64,000 nt of DNA from Leadbettera azotonutricia ZAS-9 (GTDB taxonomy: Bacteria > Spirochaetota > Spirochaetia > Treponematales > Breznakiellaceae): assembly GCF_000214355.1 (NCBI RefSeq), contig NC_015577.1:2905389-2969388 (forward strand), given 5' to 3'. Numbering within the stretch: position 1 is the first letter of the stretch; every line of letters begins with the position of its first letter. The notes under the pieces are model-generated. The model did not search any database, was not told the DNA's origin, and worked only from the letters and a program-made list of their open reading frames with translations. This document shows, piece by piece, positions 51,099 through 60,483 of this stretch. Made by a program: the position numbers and the translations under genes.

Positions 51099-51491
51099 AT
51101 GGCGCAAATAAAAAACTGGGAACAATTTCTCGAGGACGGCCGGGGTTTTCACCGTACTGTTAAAGGCAGCTTAAAGCGGCCCGAAATTTTTACCCCCGAA
51201 TTGATACAGAATATCGCGGCCATGGGCATTGAAAAATACTTTATGGCTATTTTTACGCATAGGGGCTGTCTGCCCCGCAACCATACTATGACTGACTTTA
51301 TCGAAGAGACTAAAGCCTTCCGGCCCCTGCCCCAGGATCTTGAAGAAAGCCTCCGTTACTTCGATTCCCTCCAGTCTATCTGCTCCCTGGAGTATTTTAA
51401 AATTATCAAACCCAAACTCGAAGATGTGCCTCGTTTTGTGGACGCCATAGACCGGGTAGCCCTTTTCGCGGAAGAGGAAGTTGCGCTCTGA
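51099..51491 (+). CDS. Orphan HEPN-like protein in the mod-nif junction
   Basis: 130 residues, mostly helical, no family firmly recognised. The middle (IQNIAAMGIEKYFMAIFTHRG, followed by CLPRNHTMTDFIEE) has the feel of a HEPN domain, in which a helix ending in EKYLKA-like residues precedes a Arg-rich turn and His. R-x6-H (RGCLPRNH) and R-N-H are present. The gene is 7 bases after mop and overlaps the next gene by 11 bases, so it is translationally coupled to the homocitrate synthase gene. It may serve the nitrogenase or molybdenum pathway; there is no proof. Confidence 0.6.
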   Translation: MAQIKNWEQFLEDGRGFHRTVKGSLKRPEIFTPELIQNIAAMGIEKYFMAIFTHRGCLPRNHTMTDFIEETKAFRPLPQDLEESLRYFDSLQSICSLEYFKIIKPKLEDVPRFVDAIDRVALFAEEEVAL

Positions 51492-53046
51492 TATTCAGCA
51501 TTCCTTATCAAGGGTTTCCATACTGGACACCACATTGCGGGATGGGGATCAGGCCGCAGGTTTTGCATTCTCTGCCGATGCCAAACTCAAAATCGGGAGA
51601 GCTCTGGCCGCCGTCGGCGTGGATATAATCGAGACAGGTTTTCCTCTTTCAAGCCCAGCGGATCTTGAGGCCTGCCGCTTGCTTGCGCTTGACCTGTCAG
51701 CGTCAGGTTTTAGGGGCCTTACCGCGGTAATGTGCCGGGGCCGCCGTTTTGATATTCAAGAAAGCGCAAAAGTTTTTAAAGGGGAAGTGCCTGGGCTGCT
51801 CCATATTTCCCTACCGGTTAGTAAAATTCATATCGAAGCTAAATTAGGTAAAACAGAAGCAGAAGTTCTTGATATGGCAAGGGAAGCTGTTTCTTATGCA
51901 GCTGGGTTGTGCGCCAAAGTTGAATTGGGGGCGGAAGACGCTTCCCGGGCTGATCGCAATTTTCTTGCTGATTACTGCGCCGCTGCCATCGAGGCCGGCG
52001 CATCAATTGTAAATATAGCCGATACCCTCGGCAGTTTTTGCCCAAAGGAGATACACGATTTAGTGTCATTTCTGCTGGAGAAAACGCCGGCCTTTAGGGA
52101 CGGCAAAGCTGTCTTGAGTGTTCATTGCCATAACGATCTGGGCCTGGCCTGTGCCAATACCCTGGAGGCAATAGAAGCCGGCTGCGGTCAGGTAGAGGTT
52201 TCTGTTTCCGGCATAGGGGAACGGGCAGGGAATGCCGCCCTGGAGGAAATTGCCGCCAATCTCGCGGCGCGGCCTGAGCATTATCAGGTAAGTACCAATC
52301 TCCTGGTTGAAAAAATTCCTCCCCTTGTGTCCATGGCGGCGGAAATTTCCGGGACTTCAGGTTCCCTGATGAAGCCCCTGAGCGGCTGGAACGTGAGGGC
52401 CCACGGTTCAGGCATACACCAGCAGGGGCTTTCCCGCAGTACTGAAACATATTCGCCCCAGGCTGCCATTGGCTTTACCATGGTTCCTGAGCGTATAGTG
52501 CTTTCACGTCATTCAGGCCGGGCGGGGGTTGATTTATTTTGCCGGCGCTACTGCGGTTTTGAACTTGATGAAGAAACTATTTCCCGGGTAACTGCTCATA
52601 TTAAAAGTTCCCACTTTTTTGAGGAAGGCTCCGCAGGGATAAGTGAATTCCTCTGTTTACTGGCGGATATTCACAAGCTGCCCGGCACCTATGAAGGGCC
52701 CTTGATTGTAGATTCCTGGTCAGAGCATACCGGGGCTGATAATGAAGGGAATATACGCGCCCAGTTCGAAGCATCCCTTAAGATTTACGGAAGCAATAAA
52801 ACGGTTCAGAAAATCTCCGGTTCAGGTGATACTGCCATTTCTGCGGCTTTCGGAGCTTTATGCAAACTGGGAACGCTTGAGCTGAAAACCGTGAGTCTCA
52901 ACGGGGCAGGAAACCGCGTACGTCTGTATGCCGAAATCCTGGCAGACTCGCGGATTTACAGCGCCGAACATTCAGGTTCTGAACCTTCTCTGCTTCTATT
53001 CCGCTGCGGCCTTGATGCTTTAAATGCGGAGACGCTTCGCAGTTAA
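51481..53046 (+). CDS. nifV: Homocitrate synthase-like protein with a LeuA-type C-terminal domain
   Basis: 521 residues from a TTG start overlapping the previous stop. Catalytic HMGL-like barrel with VSILDTTLRDGDQAAGFAF (the AAG form is typical of NifV), AVLSVHCHNDLGLACANTLE carrying the metal-binding His pair, and SVSGIGERAGNAALEE. Residues about 400-521 are a LeuA dimerisation/regulatory domain (ISGSGDTAISAAFGAL). It condenses acetyl-CoA with 2-oxoglutarate to homocitrate, the organic ligand of FeMo-co. Ordinary NifV lacks the LeuA domain, so allosteric control is possible; an isopropylmalate- or citramalate-type reaction is the alternative. Confidence 0.78.
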   Translation: MRSDIQHSLSRVSILDTTLRDGDQAAGFAFSADAKLKIGRALAAVGVDIIETGFPLSSPADLEACRLLALDLSASGFRGLTAVMCRGRRFDIQESAKVFKGEVPGLLHISLPVSKIHIEAKLGKTEAEVLDMAREAVSYAAGLCAKVELGAEDASRADRNFLADYCAAAIEAGASIVNIADTLGSFCPKEIHDLVSFLLEKTPAFRDGKAVLSVHCHNDLGLACANTLEAIEAGCGQVEVSVSGIGERAGNAALEEIAANLAARPEHYQVSTNLLVEKIPPLVSMAAEISGTSGSLMKPLSGWNVRAHGSGIHQQGLSRSTETYSPQAAIGFTMVPERIVLSRHSGRAGVDLFCRRYCGFELDEETISRVTAHIKSSHFFEEGSAGISEFLCLLADIHKLPGTYEGPLIVDSWSEHTGADNEGNIRAQFEASLKIYGSNKTVQKISGSGDTAISAAFGALCKLGTLELKTVSLNGAGNRVRLYAEILADSRIYSAEHSGSEPSLLLFRCGLDALNAETLRS

Positions 53047-53055
53047 CCTGACTTT

Positions 53056-53364
53056 TTAAGCGATGACGTATTCGGCCGCGGGAGTTCCCTTCTCAATGGA
53101 GTCGATAACCGCATCTATGGCTTCTTCGCTGTCGATGTGGCCGAACCACCAATTTTCAGGGTACACCACCAGGGCAGGTCCGCGGTCGCAAACTCTGAGA
53201 CAGGATGTGCTGGATACCGCTACATCGACGAGGCCGCGGTCTGTAAGTTCTTCCTGGAGGTACTGCATAAGCTGGCCTGAGCCTGATTTGGCACAGACGC
53301 CTTGAGGGGTTCCGTTCATGCGAAAAGACGCACATAAGAGAACGTGGTGTTGGGGTTTAGTCAT
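53056..53364 (-). CDS. Thioredoxin-like [2Fe-2S] ferredoxin at the end of the nif operon
   Basis: 102 residues. Cysteines in LLCASFRMNGTPQGVC and STSCLRVCDRGP match the four-ligand pattern of thioredoxin-like 2Fe-2S ferredoxins. It follows nifB by 41 bases on the same strand, with AAGGAG before the ATG, and is therefore probably the last gene of the nif transcript. Similar ferredoxins accompany nif genes in other diazotrophs, where they donate electrons or protect the enzyme. Related to the HndB-type protein at 31841-32236. Confidence 0.85.
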   Translation of the reverse strand: MTKPQHHVLLCASFRMNGTPQGVCAKSGSGQLMQYLQEELTDRGLVDVAVSSTSCLRVCDRGPALVVYPENWWFGHIDSEEAIDAVIDSIEKGTPAAEYVIA

Positions 53365-53405
53365 TTGATCACTCCTTATAAAGAAAAATATTTAACCTTG
53401 CGGAG

Positions 53406-54674
53406 CTATGCTCCGCAGCCCATTCCGCTTCCGGTACAGCCTTGACCATTCCCTGGTTTTCTTTGGGCTGTGAAGACTCTTGGGATGCCCCGGCCTCCCA
53501 GCAGGGAAGCTGCCAAGTCGGTGATAAGGCCTTCTCCTGTAATAACGGGGAGACTCAAGGATTCTAGAACTTTTTTTGGAGTAGCACCGCAGTTGGCTGC
53601 CAATAAAGCAAAACAGTCGGAGAAGGTGTTGGCCAGGGTTTCCCAACGAGTATTGCCTGAACCAGGTTCCGGGGTGGAGCGCTGTTCACAGAGAACGAGT
53701 TTGCCTTTTTCTATTCCAAAAACCCAGAGTTGGGTTGCTTCTCCAAGGTGGCGGTTTACAAAGAGACCTTCCATCGAAGCTATTGCGAGATAGGGACGTT
53801 TGGATGTGGGTTTGGGAATGGAGGCTTCGGCCAGAAGACGGTCAAGTTCACCTGAGTTTTGATCGCCTATGAGACCTGCGGCATCGGCGCGGCAGCGGGC
53901 GCAATGGGACATTTGTTTGATGTATTTGAAAGCTTCGTTTCTGATGGGAAGCATGTCTCCGGGGTTTAGGCTGGGGATGTTTTCAAAGGCGGAGCCTTCG
54001 ACATGCATCATGGGGATACAGTTTTGTATATCAGCCCCGAGATTGGCGCAGTATTCAGCAATTTTGGCTGCATGGGTATCATTTACGCCGGGTATGATAA
54101 CCGTGTTTATCTTTACAATTATTCCTAAAGATTTTAAGACTTTTATGGCTTCGGTCTGGCGTTCGAGAAGGACCTTGGCGCCTTCTATTCCGCGGTAAAC
54201 TTTAGGGCCGAAGCGCACCCATGAATAAATTTTAGCGCCGATTTCGGGATCAACAGCGTTGACAGTAATAGTAACATGGGAGATGTTAAGATTCACCAAT
54301 CTGCCTGAGTATTCAGCAAGGCCAAGGCCATTGGTGGCGAGGCAGAGAATTTTTTCGGGATATTTTTCGTGCACTAATTCCATAGTCGCAAGGGTTTCTT
54401 CGGCATTGGCAAAGGGATCGCCGGGACCGGCTATGCCTATAACAGCGATAGGAGTTTTCTCTTCCATTTTTTCCATTACCATGCCAAGATAATCCAGGGC
54501 CTGGAAAGGCGAGAGTATTGCGCTGGTAACGCCGGGACGGTTTTCGTTTACACAATCGTATTTGCGGTTGCAGAAGTTGCACTGTATATTGCACTTGGCG
54601 GCTACAGGGAGGTGTATTCTTCCGGTACTGTGTCTGACTTCACTGTTAAAACAAGGATGATTTCCAAAGTCCAT
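53406..54674 (-). CDS. nifB: FeMo-cofactor biosynthesis radical SAM protein
   Basis: 422 residues. The N-terminal radical SAM barrel has the cluster motif CNIQCNFC and the family's later CARCRADAAGL (KQMSHCARCRADAAGLIG). A C-terminal NifX/NafY-like domain (about 295-405) begins YLAIASMEGLFVNRHLGEA. It makes NifB-co, the 8Fe-9S-C precursor of all nitrogenase cofactors. GGGGAG precedes the ATG, 9 bases after the nifN stop. The Gly/Cys-rich tail (GQGCTGSGMGCGA) is common in NifB. Confidence 0.95.
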   Translation of the reverse strand: MDFGNHPCFNSEVRHSTGRIHLPVAAKCNIQCNFCNRKYDCVNENRPGVTSAILSPFQALDYLGMVMEKMEEKTPIAVIGIAGPGDPFANAEETLATMELVHEKYPEKILCLATNGLGLAEYSGRLVNLNISHVTITVNAVDPEIGAKIYSWVRFGPKVYRGIEGAKVLLERQTEAIKVLKSLGIIVKINTVIIPGVNDTHAAKIAEYCANLGADIQNCIPMMHVEGSAFENIPSLNPGDMLPIRNEAFKYIKQMSHCARCRADAAGLIGDQNSGELDRLLAEASIPKPTSKRPYLAIASMEGLFVNRHLGEATQLWVFGIEKGKLVLCEQRSTPEPGSGNTRWETLANTFSDCFALLAANCGATPKKVLESLSLPVITGEGLITDLAASLLGGRGIPRVFTAQRKPGNGQGCTGSGMGCGA

Positions 54675-54683
54675 ATTGCTCCC

Positions 54684-56075
54684 CTAAATATAGGTATATC
54701 CTTTATCATGCTGATCCTGTTTTGCTTCCATAATTGCATTGCAGACAAGGTCGAATAGATTAAGCGTTCCTTTATATCCCAGGTGGAGTATGCGCTGGCC
54801 GCCTATACGGTCGTGAATAGGGAAACCGCAGCGCACCAGGGGTATGCCTAATTCGCGGGAAAGAAAGAGGCCCTTGCTGTGGCCCATGATAAAGTCAGGT
54901 CTTAGATCCTTTGCCATTTCCAGGATGGTTACAAAATCCGCGTCATCTGCGATCTGAACTTCCTGCCTGGTGTTCCGTAATACGCCCTGAATTCTTTTTT
55001 TAAAGCCCTGACTATCCGCACCTGTAGCTGCTATTACCGGCACAATTCCAATTTCATCAAGGAAGGAAGCCAGACTCGCTACGAAATCTTCTTCCCCGTA
55101 AATAATAGCCCGCTTGCTGTTAACGTATTTGTGGCCGTCTATGTAGGCGTCGATAAGCCTTCCCCGCTGGCGATTCCATATTTCAGGGATTTCTTTTCCT
55201 GACAATTTAGAAAGAGTTTTATAGAAAGGATCGCAATTTTCTATGCCGATGGGAAGATCCTGCCTGAAAAGGGGAACGCCCCAGGTTTCTTCAAGCCACT
55301 TTCCCGCGTCGTGTCCGGGAGCTATGCCAAAGTATACTGTACCTGCCGCCTCTCCCATCTTTTTAATATCTTCCGGTTTTGTACCACCCTGGGGAAGCTT
55401 CTGGTAGGTTTCCCATGAAGGCCCGTCAAGGCTTTCTGAATAATCGGGAAGAAGAGTGTAATCAGTGGTAAAGGAACCTAGAATAGTTTGAAGTTCCCGT
55501 AAATCCTCAGCCGAAATAAAACCTGAAACAAGATTGATGCGCCCTTTGCTTTCTGTTCTGGTTATTTTCTCTCCATCAACGAGTTTGCTCACTGCCGCAA
55601 AAACAGCTTCATGGAAACCATCCATGTGCGTACCGCGGTAACTGGGAGTAGATGCATAGAAAATCGCAGGATTCTGCCCGCCGTTATTTCTCAAACCTTT
55701 GGCCCGATCAATTTCATATTGCCTCAGATACATGGGTACATCTTCACCAATGGTTTCAGAAAGGCACGTTGATGTAACACCAATCGCGGCAGGCTTGTAA
55801 GAACGTGAAACATTGTCCAAAGCGGTAAAAAGATTATCCTTTCCTCCAAAAATCGCGGTAGATTCAACAAAATTTGAGGATGCAATATCAATAGGTTCCC
55901 TGAAATGGCTGATGCCGTAACGCCTGATATACGTTGAGCACCCTTGCGATCCATGTATTAAGGGTATGCAGCCTTCAATCCCCCTCAACACTAAACAGGC
56001 CCCCAGGGGCGAACAGAGCTTGCAGGCATTGCGTGTAGAAGTAAAATTAGGAACAGCAGTAGTTTGAAGGCTCAT
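54684..56075 (-). CDS. nifN: FeMo-cofactor scaffold subunit NifN
   Basis: 463 residues from the ATG at 56075, which overlaps the nifE stop as ATGA. NifK-like fold: NACKLCSPLGACLVLRGIEG at the start with P-cluster-type cysteines, HGSQGCSTYIRRYGISHFREP, and STCLSETIGED. NifN lacks catalysis; with NifE it forms the scaffold on which NifB-co matures into FeMo-co. It is distinguished from nifK by its position and by the shorter, more divergent middle part. Confidence 0.92.
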   Translation of the reverse strand: MSLQTTAVPNFTSTRNACKLCSPLGACLVLRGIEGCIPLIHGSQGCSTYIRRYGISHFREPIDIASSNFVESTAIFGGKDNLFTALDNVSRSYKPAAIGVTSTCLSETIGEDVPMYLRQYEIDRAKGLRNNGGQNPAIFYASTPSYRGTHMDGFHEAVFAAVSKLVDGEKITRTESKGRINLVSGFISAEDLRELQTILGSFTTDYTLLPDYSESLDGPSWETYQKLPQGGTKPEDIKKMGEAAGTVYFGIAPGHDAGKWLEETWGVPLFRQDLPIGIENCDPFYKTLSKLSGKEIPEIWNRQRGRLIDAYIDGHKYVNSKRAIIYGEEDFVASLASFLDEIGIVPVIAATGADSQGFKKRIQGVLRNTRQEVQIADDADFVTILEMAKDLRPDFIMGHSKGLFLSRELGIPLVRCGFPIHDRIGGQRILHLGYKGTLNLFDLVCNAIMEAKQDQHDKGYTYI

Positions 56076-57430
56076 ATTTTCTTTTCCTGTGCTTTCATTC
56101 TCGCCGGCGAATATTTCCACACGGGGCTTGTAACCGAATTGTGAACTTCTCTCGCAAAATTGAGCATGCCTTCAAATCCTGCCAATGCTTCCTTGCGTTC
56201 ATGATTATGATCGCAGAAACCTATTCCCATCTTGTAAGCAATGGGCCGTTCCTTAACACCGCCGATTAAAAGGTCCGCGCCTTTTTCAAGAATAAAACCT
56301 GATAGTTCCAGAGGGTTAGTGTCGTCGAGTATAATGGTTCCTTCATTGGTAATTTCTTTGAGGTATTCATAGTCTTCGGGGGAACCGGTCTGTGAACCAA
56401 CCACTACGGTTTCCATACCTAAATGACGCAGGGCCTTTACCATGGAGAAGGCCTTAAAAGAACCCCCTACATAAACGCCCGCCTTCTTGCCTTCAAGATC
56501 TTTGCGGAATTCCGCAAGCCGGGGGAGAAGATCGGAAACTTCGGAACGAACCAATTCTTTCGTGTTCTCCATAATTTTTTCGTTATTAAAAAAATCCGCC
56601 ACGTCATAGAGGGCCTTGCTCATGTCTTCTATACCGAAATAGGAAACCCTGATAAAGGGAATGCCGTACTCTTTTTCCATCATTTTTGCAAGGTAGGTCA
56701 TGGAACCGGAACATTGAACTACATTGAGGCGGGCTCTATGGGCTTTTCCTATTTCCCCAACCCTTCCATCGCCTGTAATGCAGGAAGTTACTTCTATTCC
56801 CATGCGTTTGTAATAATCCTTGATGATCCAGGTTTCCCCGGCAAGGTTGAATTCCCCGAGTATATTGATACTGAAATCAGAGACCGGCGTGGTATTATCC
56901 TTGCCGGTTAATTTAAAGGCCCCTTCGCACGCTGCCTTGTAGCCGTCTTTCTTGGTTCCCTTAAAACCTTCTGAGTGGACAGGAATAACCTGTATTCCAT
57001 GCTCTTTTTCCACTTTTGCGCAAACTGCATCCACATCATCGCCAATAAGGCCGATGATGCAGGTACAGTACACAAAAGCTGCCTTGGGTTTATATTCGTT
57101 TATTAATTCCGTTAGCGCTGCATAGAGCTTTTTCTCACCCCCGTAGATTACATCGTTTTCTTTCAGGTCTGTAGAAAAACTCAAACGGTGAAGTTCAGGC
57201 CCCGACGAAAGGGAGCCCCTTAATTCCCAGGTATACGCCGCACAGCCAATGGGGCCGTGGATAAGGTGCAATGCATCAGCGATAGGGTAAAGTACCACCC
57301 GGGAACCGCAGAAAACACAGGCCCGCTGGCTTACTGAACCTGCGGTACTGGCCTTCTCGCATTCCAGCGCATAGGTATCCTTGCCCTTTTCGAGAACCTG
57401 CTGTTTCCTGGCTTCAAGAACTTCTACCAT
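56072..57430 (-). CDS. nifE: FeMo-cofactor scaffold subunit NifE
   Basis: 452 residues, NifD-like. Segments: QRACVFCGSRVVLYPIADA, HLIHGPIGCAAYTWELRG, CTCIIGLIGDDVDAVC, then VVQCSGSMTYLAKMMEKEYG. It makes the alpha half of the NifEN scaffold. In NifE the FeMo-co Cys/His ligands differ from NifD, and the protein is shorter than the NifD here. GAGGAAAC precedes the ATG, and it ends in an ATGA overlap with nifN. Confidence 0.93.
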   Translation of the reverse strand: MVEVLEARKQQVLEKGKDTYALECEKASTAGSVSQRACVFCGSRVVLYPIADALHLIHGPIGCAAYTWELRGSLSSGPELHRLSFSTDLKENDVIYGGEKKLYAALTELINEYKPKAAFVYCTCIIGLIGDDVDAVCAKVEKEHGIQVIPVHSEGFKGTKKDGYKAACEGAFKLTGKDNTTPVSDFSINILGEFNLAGETWIIKDYYKRMGIEVTSCITGDGRVGEIGKAHRARLNVVQCSGSMTYLAKMMEKEYGIPFIRVSYFGIEDMSKALYDVADFFNNEKIMENTKELVRSEVSDLLPRLAEFRKDLEGKKAGVYVGGSFKAFSMVKALRHLGMETVVVGSQTGSPEDYEYLKEITNEGTIILDDTNPLELSGFILEKGADLLIGGVKERPIAYKMGIGFCDHNHERKEALAGFEGMLNFAREVHNSVTSPVWKYSPARMKAQEKKI

Positions 57431-57440
57431 TACAGTTTCC

Positions 57441-58817
57441 TCACATTACAAGCTCAAACTTTTCTTCCGATGCGTCCCTGTCCTGGCGATCCATGAAGAC
57501 ATCAAGGATTTTTACCAGGAGATGAAGGCCGCCGCGGTAGCCCGTAATGGGGAAATAAGAGTGGCCTATCCTGTCATAGATGGGGAAACCGGTACGTATC
57601 AGGGGGATGTCCATATCCCGCGCAATATACTTGCAGTAGGTGTTCCCAAAGATAAGATCAGGTTTTGTATTTTGAAGGAGCTGGTGAAAGTAAAAGAGAT
57701 CAGCCTGGGCGCCTGATTTAACAATAGCGTTGGGGCCTGCAAGCTCTTTTATCCTTCTGTCCCACTTGGCCCCTGCGGGAGTGCCGGTAATGACATGAAT
57801 AACTTCCATACCTGCGTCTTTGCAGAATTGAACCAGCCCGAAAAGAATATCAGGGTCACCCATAAGGGAAATCTTTTTACCGTATACATACTGGGCCTTG
57901 TCGCAGAGCACGTCCACAAGTTGCCCCCGTTCAACAGTAATGCTCTCGGGGACCGTAACACCAGAAGTGGTTCTGAGTTTATCAATAAAGGCGTCAGTAG
58001 CGCTGATGCCTATGGGAAGGTCCAGAATTTCGGTTTTTACTTTACACTTGCTGTCCAAAAGCTGGGCAGCCTGAAAAGTGCCCACCCGTCCCAGAGCCAG
58101 GGCATAACGGCTGTCTCCCGAGGCGATGATCTTTTCCCTGGGAGTGCCGCCCTTGGGGTACATGTGGAACTTGCCGTCCATGGGAGCGTTTACGACGCCG
58201 GAAGTATCGGGATACATAATGTAGTCTATGCCCATTTCCGCAGCAATATGTTTAATTTCAGACATATCGCTGGGTTCCACAAAAGAAGGAAGTAAGGTAA
58301 TGCTTTTATTTTTCTTCCCCGTGTTTGTTGCGAAGTTCTGCACCATGGCAGTAAGCATATTGGCATAACCTGTAACATGAGAACCTTTGAAACTCGGGGT
58401 AGAGGCGTACATCACAGTCTTCCCCTTGGGGATCTTGTTGTCCGCAATTGCCCTGTTGATGATCTGGTTAAGGTCGTCGCCTATTACTTCTGAAAGACAA
58501 GTAGTGTTAACTGCAATGATGTCCGGATCGTAAAGGGCAAATATGTTGTTTATGGATTCCAACATATTCGACTGGCCGCCGAATACCGAGGCCCCTTCGG
58601 TAAATGAAGAAGTACTCGCCATGATAGGTTCGGCATAATGCCGCGTGAGAGCGCTCCGGTGATAGGCGCAGCAGCCCTGGGAACCATGGCTATGAGGCAG
58701 GCACTTGTGTATACCCAGGGCCGCATACATGGCCCCTACAGGCTGACAGGTCTTGGCAGGATTAATCGTAAGAGCGCTCCGCTCAACCACTTCTTTAGGT
58801 GTATGTCTCAGTAACAT
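57441..58817 (-). CDS. nifK: Nitrogenase MoFe protein beta chain
   Basis: 458 residues from the ATG at 58817 behind AGGAG. P-cluster cysteines in KTCQPVGAMYAALGIHKCLP, GSQGCCAYHRSALTRHY and TTCLSEVIGDD. This is a compact NifK, shorter at the N-terminus than that of Azotobacter, as in clostridial and other group III nitrogenases. The gene is 10 bases downstream of nifD. The usual IRTGFPIYDRIGHSYFPITGYRG segment near the C-terminus is present. Confidence 0.95.
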   Translation of the reverse strand: MLLRHTPKEVVERSALTINPAKTCQPVGAMYAALGIHKCLPHSHGSQGCCAYHRSALTRHYAEPIMASTSSFTEGASVFGGQSNMLESINNIFALYDPDIIAVNTTCLSEVIGDDLNQIINRAIADNKIPKGKTVMYASTPSFKGSHVTGYANMLTAMVQNFATNTGKKNKSITLLPSFVEPSDMSEIKHIAAEMGIDYIMYPDTSGVVNAPMDGKFHMYPKGGTPREKIIASGDSRYALALGRVGTFQAAQLLDSKCKVKTEILDLPIGISATDAFIDKLRTTSGVTVPESITVERGQLVDVLCDKAQYVYGKKISLMGDPDILFGLVQFCKDAGMEVIHVITGTPAGAKWDRRIKELAGPNAIVKSGAQADLFYFHQLLQNTKPDLIFGNTYCKYIARDMDIPLIRTGFPIYDRIGHSYFPITGYRGGLHLLVKILDVFMDRQDRDASEEKFELVM

Positions 58818-58827
58818 ATTGGCTCCT

Positions 58828-60465
58828 TTAGTTAAACGCGTAGGTAGCGGAAAGTTCAGGGGATTCGTCCCAGGGGGCCTTGGTAAATTTGAAGGCACTG
58901 CAATTGAGAAGCCTGTCTATTTCCTTATAGAAATTAATAGCACCCTTGTAGCCTGCAAAAGGTCCCATATAGTCATAGCTGTGAAGCTGCTTCATGGGTA
59001 TGCCCCTTTTCTGTACCACATATTTTTCTTTGATACCCGCACAGACCAGATCAGGATGATAGCGGTCAAGCAGTTCTTCAAGTTCGTAGTGGTTGCAATC
59101 ATCAATGACCAGGCTGGACTCGGGCATCTCGGTCATCAAGCCATTGTAGTCGCTGAAGGCAAAACCATCGGCTTCCATGCTGGCTTTCTTCTCTTCGCTG
59201 AGCCTGGGCTTGTACCGTACGGCATCGGCTTCCACCTTGAGTTCCTCGATGTTCCGGGAATCAGCGTCTACTATTATGGAGGGCATCACCTTCCGTCCTT
59301 CATAATCGTCACGATGGGCGAACTCATAACCGGCGGAAAGTATAGTAATGCCGATTTCCCTAAGCAGCTCCTGATAGTGATGTGCCCGTGAACCGCCGAC
59401 GTAGAGAACCGCAGTTTTTCCTTCGCAGCGCGATTTTACATCAAGACGCACTTTTTCCACTTCAACCAGTTCCCGCTCTATTACTTCTTCTGTTTTTTTG
59501 AGAAGATCTGCATCTTCATAAAACTGGGCTATCTTCCTGAGTGATTTTGATGTAGCCTCGGCGCCTACGAAATTCACTTTGAACCAGGGGATGCCGTATT
59601 TTTTCTCCATCATTTCAGCCAGATAGTTGATGGATCTATGGCACATAACCACATTCAAATCCACTGTATGGGCCGAAGAAAATTCATCATACGTTGAATT
59701 CCCCGAGAATGTAGAATGGAGCGACAGGCCGCAATCAGCAACTATCCTCTCAATCTCAAAGGCATCCCCGCCTATGTTGTATTCACCAAGGATATTGAAT
59801 TTGAATTTTCCCGGTTTGGAAAAAGTATCATTAAGGCCAACTACATCGGTAAACACTTTGTTGTTTGCCACATGGTGGCCTGCGCTTTGGCTTACGCCCT
59901 TGTAACCTTCGCATGAAAACCCAAAGATGTTTATATCAGGGTATTTTTCTTCCATGGCCCTTGCCACGGCGTGAACGTCGTCACCTATGAGACCCACAGG
60001 GCAGGTGGCAAAAATACCAATAGCTCTGGGGTGGAAGAGGGCAACGGCCTCATCAATAGCAGCCCGCAGTTTCTTTTCACCGCCGAATATGATCTCCTCT
60101 TCCTGAAGATCTGTGGACATAGCATAGGTCATGTAGTTGACATCGCTTTCGGTGGTAGGCTTCGTCTGATTCCGCCTGGTAAGCCAGCTGTAAAATCCGC
60201 AGCCTATAGGCCCATGGGTTATCTGCAAAATATCACGGGTAGGGCCCAAGACCACGCCCTTGCATCCTGCGTAAGCGCAACCCCTCATGGTGATTATGCC
60301 GGGAATAGTTCTGGTGTTAGCCAGTATCTCGGGTACATCATCGTCATTTTCTATTTTGTTGATTATTATCTGCTTGGCCCGTTTCTTGGCGAGCTTGGGC
60401 GGGTATCTTTCAAGAATTTCCGCCTTAAATTCCGCTGTGTCTGGGAGTTCATATACTTCTGCCAT
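58828..60465 (-). CDS. nifD: Nitrogenase MoFe protein alpha chain
   Basis: 545 residues. P-cluster cysteines in RGCAYAGCKG, HGPIGCGFYSW and ATCPVGLIGDD; the FeMo-co Cys ligand in NVVMCHRSINYLAEMMEKKYG and His ligand in MKQLHSYDYMGPFAGYKG. An insertion of about 50 residues around 385-445 (RDDYEGRKVMPSIIVD onward) is typical of the long clostridial NifD. Both Mo-site ligands are present, so this is a Mo-type nitrogenase and not an Anf/Vnf protein. AGAGG precedes the ATG, 18 bases after nifI2. Confidence 0.96.
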   Translation of the reverse strand: MAEVYELPDTAEFKAEILERYPPKLAKKRAKQIIINKIENDDDVPEILANTRTIPGIITMRGCAYAGCKGVVLGPTRDILQITHGPIGCGFYSWLTRRNQTKPTTESDVNYMTYAMSTDLQEEEIIFGGEKKLRAAIDEAVALFHPRAIGIFATCPVGLIGDDVHAVARAMEEKYPDINIFGFSCEGYKGVSQSAGHHVANNKVFTDVVGLNDTFSKPGKFKFNILGEYNIGGDAFEIERIVADCGLSLHSTFSGNSTYDEFSSAHTVDLNVVMCHRSINYLAEMMEKKYGIPWFKVNFVGAEATSKSLRKIAQFYEDADLLKKTEEVIERELVEVEKVRLDVKSRCEGKTAVLYVGGSRAHHYQELLREIGITILSAGYEFAHRDDYEGRKVMPSIIVDADSRNIEELKVEADAVRYKPRLSEEKKASMEADGFAFSDYNGLMTEMPESSLVIDDCNHYELEELLDRYHPDLVCAGIKEKYVVQKRGIPMKQLHSYDYMGPFAGYKGAINFYKEIDRLLNCSAFKFTKAPWDESPELSATYAFN

Positions 60466-60483
60466 ATTTACCTCTTAAAAGTT

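Noticed and set aside
58828-60465. Alternative (V- or Fe-only) nitrogenase instead of NifD
   Set aside because: No AnfG/VnfG gene lies between the alpha and beta genes, the long clostridial-type insertion is present, and Mo uptake plus nifV are adjacent.
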